The notes beneath the pieces were generated by a model. It saw nothing but the letters and a program-made list of their open reading frames with translations. It was not told the DNA's origin and searched no databases. DNA of 22,905 nt from Chara braunii. Lineage: Eukaryota; Streptophyta; Charophyceae; Charales; Characeae. Shown one piece after another: positions 19,481 through 22,905 of this stretch (positions are counted from its first letter, which is position 1; every line of letters begins with the position of its first letter). Location: the NCBI GenBank assembly GCA_003427395.1, contig BFEA01000029.1:4679391-4702295 (forward strand), read 5' to 3'. The position numbers were made by a program, and so were the translations under genes.

Positions 19481-19620
19481 ATTTTTAGCCCAGGAAAAAA
19501 ATCATCCCAGACCCCGTTAATTCGCGTCCAACTTACGTTTGAACAGGAGTTTAACGCGAATTCAACGCGCGTTGAATTTTTCAACGTGGAACCCGCGTTG
19601 AATTCAAAATCGGACACACA

Positions 19621-19623
19621 GTG

Positions 19624-19697
<74 letters not shown>

Positions 19698-19736
19698 TGT
19701 GTGTGTGCATGCGTGTGTGTGTGTGCGACGTGCGTG
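19621..19736 (+). repeat. (GT)n microsatellite, interrupted
   Basis: About 115 bp of GT repeats with a few interruptions (C, CATGC, CGACGTGC) toward the right end. Confidence 0.95.
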
Positions 19737-20099
19737 TGTGTGCACCGTGCCTTTGGCTTCCCTGGCCTAGAGCCAGCGCTATTTGTCTATTTTACCTGTT
19801 CGGCCTGTGGGACCAGGCCGTATATAACAGTTACCGTACATTCATTCAGTCTAGTCCAGTCCTGCCCGGTACCACTGTTGGTACCAGTCCAATCCAGTCC
19901 AACCCAGTCAGACCGCTAGGGGTATACCCCAGCTGCAGTCTGTTTTCATGATCATTCTTCATTTGCACAGTTTGGAGTACGTGCGTGTTGAGTTTGTGTT
20001 GGAGCTGCGTTGTCCCTTCCAACTCCATCTCCATCCCCCTCATCCTCATCCCTTCGTCTTGATCCTGACGGGCCGCCATCCCGGCGGGTCTGTCTCACA
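19737..20099 (+). repeat. LTR 3' part of a second retroelement (candidate)
   Basis: A TATA-like TATATAA at 19821-19827 precedes about 270 bp ending in TCTCACA at 20099, directly followed by a primer-binding-site-like sequence. An LTR has this layout: promoter, transcribed R-U5, CA end, PBS. The left end is lost in the GT repeats and no second copy is in the window, so this may be a fragment. Confidence 0.4.
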
Positions 20100-20127
20100 G
20101 GTATTAGAGCGGGAACGATTCCCGCTC
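20100..20127 (+). promoter_or_regulatory. Primer-binding-site-like sequence and hairpin
   Basis: GGTATTAGAGC at 20100-20110 matches the initiator-Met PBS core GGTATCAGAGC with one change. It overlaps a perfect hairpin, GAGCGGGAA-CGA-TTCCCGCTC (20107-20127). The first T of the PBS is A here. Gag-pol sequence does not follow. Confidence 0.45.
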
Positions 20128-20375
20128 CCACCCATCCTTCCCTGCATGGCAACGCAAGCGTGGCAATCCCGAACAACGAGAAAAAACGAGAGAAACAACA
20201 GCTGCAGAGAGGTGTTGCAACAGGAGAATCGAACGCATGTCGAGCAACAGGAAAAAGTGAAACATTGTATGTGCAAGCGCCAAGCCCAAGGCCGCTGCAC
20301 GCGCATGTGCCACGTGCCTCGTCCCGCTCGCAAATTATATATATCAAGATTCAAGATCCAAGATGCATGTTTTTA

Positions 20376-20392
20376 CCAGGGTTCGAACCTGG
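20376..20392 (-). other. tRNA-like T-arm on the minus strand
   Basis: The minus strand gives CCAGG-TTCGAAC-CCTGG, a canonical 5-7-5 T-arm and B-box. Upstream on that strand are a GC hairpin (GGGCAGC-G-GCTGCCC) and CCAGTGT-CTTACA-ACACTGG, but no D-arm and no acceptor stem. I read it as a tRNA-derived fragment, not a working tRNA. Confidence 0.4.
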
Positions 20393-20480
20393 GCAGCCGC
20401 TGCCCATGCGTGTGTGTGGCCAGTGTTGTAAGACACTGGCAAAAGCCGTAGGATGAGTTGATGTTGATATTGTGGTCCAG

Positions 20481-20570
20481 TTGATGTAGCTCGGTGGTTA
20501 GAGCACTGGTTTGAAATGCACGTTGTGGTATGAGGTTGCGGGTTCAAATCCGCAACCTTGCGCATGGACA
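20481..20570 (+). other. tRNA-like sequence, probable SINE head or tRNA pseudogene
   Basis: A-box and D-arm are good (GTAGCTCGGTGGTTAGAGCA, 20486-20505, GCTC pairing with GAGC). The B-box is GGTTCAAATCC (20541-20551). The expected T-stem is replaced by a longer 9-bp hairpin AGGTTGCGG / CCGCAACCT (20533-20541 and 20550-20558) with an 8-nt loop. The anticodon stem does not pair and the 5' and 3' ends form no acceptor stem. Polymerase III promoter elements with a broken cloverleaf are typical of tRNA-derived SINEs. Confidence 0.5.
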
Positions 20571-20606
20571 CCGACAAGGCGTTAGATTGAAGCACGACCG
20601 GACACC

Positions 20607-20669
20607 CCCCCCCCTTGGGATGACGCATGTTAGCTATTAAAGACACTGCTTGTGCACCACCCAAGGGGT
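20607..20669. repeat. Short inverted repeat CCCCTTGGG / CCCAAGGGG
   Basis: A C tract ending CCCCTTGGG near 20618 pairs with CCCAAGGGG near 20668, enclosing about 40 bp. It lies just downstream of the tRNA-like sequence and could be part of the same repeat. 20670-20892 holds nothing else I recognise. Confidence 0.4.
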
Positions 20670-20892
20670 AGCTCACGGTTGTTGTACGTTGGGATTGGGG
20701 CGATGGTAGGGTATCCTGATGTTCTTGGTGTATGGGTGGTCACACAACTGTTGGGTGGCTTGTACAGTCTGGTGACTCTGGTTTACTCGAGCCCATCAGA
20801 GCACAACAGTTACTTCAGACTACTTTACAGTATATGTCAACAGGTTAGGTCATTTGCACGATTCATATGAGGTCATGTGGTTGATACCATAT

Positions 20893-21950
20893 TATGACTT
20901 AGGGCTGGTCATCCTCCTAGTACGTAGTCAAGGATTGAGGCTGGCATAGCAGTTCCTTAGTACAGGATGTCGGGGGTGTATACTGCACTTTACCGCGGGG
21001 TTGGCACGGGCTCCAGGGACAGACGAGGGAACGAAGGATTGTCTAGCTCTCACTGTTTATCATACAACACAAGGTTCTTCAGGGTCAATACATATGGTTC
21101 ATGATCCACGACTTAGGGTTGGTTATCCTCCTAGTACGTAGTTTAAGGGTTGAGGCTGGCATAGCAGTTCCTTAGTACGGGGTGTCGGGGGTGTCAGGAG
21201 ATACTGCACCTTACCGCGGGGCCGGAACGGGCTCCACGGATATACGAGGGAACAAAGGATCCCCCGCTCTCTCTATCAACGATTCTCCAGGGTCCATACA
21301 CATAGTCCATGATTCACGACTTAGGATTGGCTATCCTCCTTGTACGTAGCTTAGGGCTTGAGGCTGGCATAACAGTTCCTTAGTACGGAATGTCGGGGAT
21401 GTAGGAGATACTGCACCTTACCGCGAGGCCGGAACGGGCTACAGGGATATACGATGGAACGGAGGATCCCCAACTCTCTACCGTCCAGGGATATACGATG
21501 GAACGAAGGATCCCCAACTCTCAACGATTCTCCAGGGGTCAATACACACAGTCAATGATGCAGTCCATGATTCACGACTTAGGGTTGGCTATCCTCCCAG
21601 TACGTAGCTTAGGCTTGAGGCTGGCATAGCAGTTCCTTAGTACGGGATGTCGGGGGTGTCAGGAGATACTGCACCTTACCGCGGGGCCGGAACGGGCTCC
21701 AGGGATATACGATGGAACAGAGGATGCCCAACTCTCTACCATCAACACAATAGAACACTTCAATACACACATGACTCAGGGTTGGCTATCCTCCTAGTAC
21801 GTAGCACAGGTTTGAGGTTGGCATAGCAGTTCCTTAGTACGGGATGTCGGGGGTGTTAGGAGATACTGCACCTTACCGCGGGGCCGAAACGGGCTCCAGG
21901 GATATACGAGGGAACGGAGGATCCCCAACTCTCTGCCATCAAATACAATA
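20893..21950 (+). repeat. Five tandem copies of a ~210-bp GC-rich unit
   Basis: Copies start at ACTTAGGG-like positions 20897, 21111, 21319, 21577 and 21774 (steps 214, 208, 258 and 197). The conserved core of each unit includes CTATCCTCCTAGTACGTAG, GAGGCTGGCATAGCAGTTCC, TTAGTACGGGATGTCGGGGG, ACTGCACCTTACCGCGGGGC and GGAACGGGCTCCAGGGATA. The third copy is longer because a 44-bp step (21442-21478 and 21486-21522) is doubled inside it. Copies differ at scattered positions. There is no open frame, it does not match 5S rRNA as I know it, and no tRNA arms are visible. It could be a satellite, an array of small RNA genes, or a repeated part of a larger element. Confidence 0.9.
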
Positions 21951-22861
21951 GTAGTAATACAACGTAACATTGTGCACCCTCATAAAGACCTGTAGTAGCA
22001 TGTTCATACCTAGCTCCCGAAGTCCCCGTGCAATCGGGCTTGCACGGCGTCTGCTTCAACCAGGGTTGAGCAGGGGGGTAGGTCTCTCTGCCTAGGCCGG
22101 GTGCCTGCAGCTGCTTTCGGGTCAGATCACCCTGCCAATATGGCAATGGGTGATGGTCCCGGGTGGTTAACACTAGGGTAGGACAGGGGGGGTGGGGGTG
22201 CGCTAGGGCAAAAATGATAAGAGGAAGGGTGGGTGGGGTCTTTACAGGGATTCAGCTGGACAACCGAGTGACCGAATACTGTGGGTAACTGTCATTGGTC
22301 TAGTATCCCACCTCTACAACAACCTGGGCTTAATAATAATAATAATAATAATTATAATTATAATAAAATAAGTTGATATTGCGGCACATTGGTATTGAAG
22401 AGTGCCATGACAGCTATTTCCCCCTGTCTGCTGCCGCCTGTGCACGTGACCGGTGGCTGCCCACAGTGCGGCGTGGCGGCTTGCTGAGGAACTTGAAGAC
22501 CTCCTTGGCTAGGGGGCTGCACTACAATGGCACCTGGGTGGCTGATCAAGATCTTAACCAACCCCAGATTATCATCAGTATTTTTTTGAGGGAAGTATGT
22601 TTATGTCACATGGCAGTTCGTAATGGGCAGAAAAAACCGGCATCGACAACTTTGTCACGGCCTGAGTTCGAAAAGACGGTTGTAGCTCAAGCCAGCAGTG
22701 GTGTCGGGGTGGCGGTTTCGTTAAGGTGGTTGCGTTTTTTTTTTTTTTTTTCTTTTTTTTGTTCGCGTTATTTTGTTTTCTTGCGATTGTGGCCCATCAC
22801 GGTCATAGCCAGCCGCGGGCGTGGCCTAGGTGGCCTAGACATCGTGGCCGTGGCCACTCGG

Positions 22862-22905
<44 letters not shown>
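21951..22905. other. Non-coding right end with simple repeats
   Basis: No gene recognised. It contains a hairpin CCGTGCAA / TTGCACGG (22026-22047), a (TAA)n-like tract around 22330-22372, a T tract at 22735-22760, and a terminal run of 44 A (22862-22905). Confidence 0.5.
22862..22905 (+). repeat. Terminal A44 run
   Basis: The window ends in 44 consecutive A. It may be a genomic poly(A) tract, the tail of a retroposed sequence, or the point where assembly stopped. Confidence 0.9.

Larger units (their letters stand above)
18044..19620. repeat. Block with inverted ends between two (GT)n tracts
   Basis: CGTTGAATTCGCGTTAAAC at 18114-18132 is the exact reverse complement of 19549-19567, and related CGTTGAATTC/CGTTAA words are clustered at both ends. 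Inside are A/T-rich stretches, a GT-rich minisatellite, and two hairpins built on CTACAAC (19226-19252 and 19425-19455). No transposase or other coding sequence is seen. The layout suggests a non-autonomous fold-back element of about 1.5 kb whose ends lie in GT repeats, but no target-site duplication can be defined in such simple sequence. Confidence 0.4.

Noticed and set aside
19948-20456. Overlapping ORFs of about 150-167 codons on the plus strand
   Set aside because: Two frames and the opposite strand are open over the same stretch, which contains the PBS-like site and tRNA-like pieces; no domain seen.
20893-21950. 5S rRNA gene array
   Set aside because: Unit length and tandem layout would fit, but neither strand shows the 5S sequence or its internal control region as I know them.
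20893-21950. CRISPR array
   Set aside because: Units are about 210 bp with long conserved parts, and the setting is eukaryotic; there is no short repeat plus unique-spacer pattern.

Overview
The window looks like repeat-rich nuclear DNA of a eukaryote. I found no intact host gene. A streptophyte (green alga of the charophyte type, or land plant) is the best guess. The main retroelement has a primer-binding site complementary to plant initiator tRNA-Met, and the window is full of decayed Ty3/gypsy-type elements, fold-back elements, long (GT)n tracts and poly(A)/poly(T). Species assignment is not possible from the sequence alone. All identities and homologies quoted were judged by eye.

Layout. 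1-2229: anonymous non-coding DNA with fold-backs, a 26-bp tandem duplication and a 112-bp MITE-like element. 2230-2920: a decayed reverse transcriptase on the minus strand, cut off exactly where an LTR-like module starts. 2921-5927: plus-oriented LTR-like modules (Z, a diverged LTR copy, Y). Z carries a clean 491-bp insertion with a 10-bp target-site duplication. 5928-16711: a degenerate Ty3/gypsy element on the minus strand. Read in its own direction it has a 5' LTR candidate (16711-14313, modules X'-Y'-Z'), PBS (14312-14300), gag (14182 to about 13040), pre-RT/RT (12741-11640), RNase H (to 10965), a cysteine-rich insertion (10878 to about 10420), integrase (to 9037) and an unrecognised third ORF (about 8998-7745). 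It ends in X (6948-5928), a direct copy of the start of the 5' LTR. Every coding part is broken by frameshifts or stops, so the element cannot be autonomous. 16712-18005: non-coding, including a possible very diverged X copy. 18006-19736: two (GT)n tracts bracketing a block with inverted CGTTGAATTC motifs and a GT-rich minisatellite. 19740-20460: an LTR end followed by a second initiator-Met-like PBS, then tRNA-like pieces. 20893-21950: five tandem copies of a GC-rich unit of about 210 bp with no recognised function. 21951-22905: non-coding, ending in 44 A.

The coding relics belong to one life cycle. Gag would form the particle, RT/RNase H copy the RNA from the tRNA primer, and integrase insert the DNA. 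The least explained items are the ORF after integrase (acidic middle, Arg-Ser-rich tail), the cysteine-rich domain between RNase H and integrase, the permuted and inverted LTR modules, and the tandem array at the right end.
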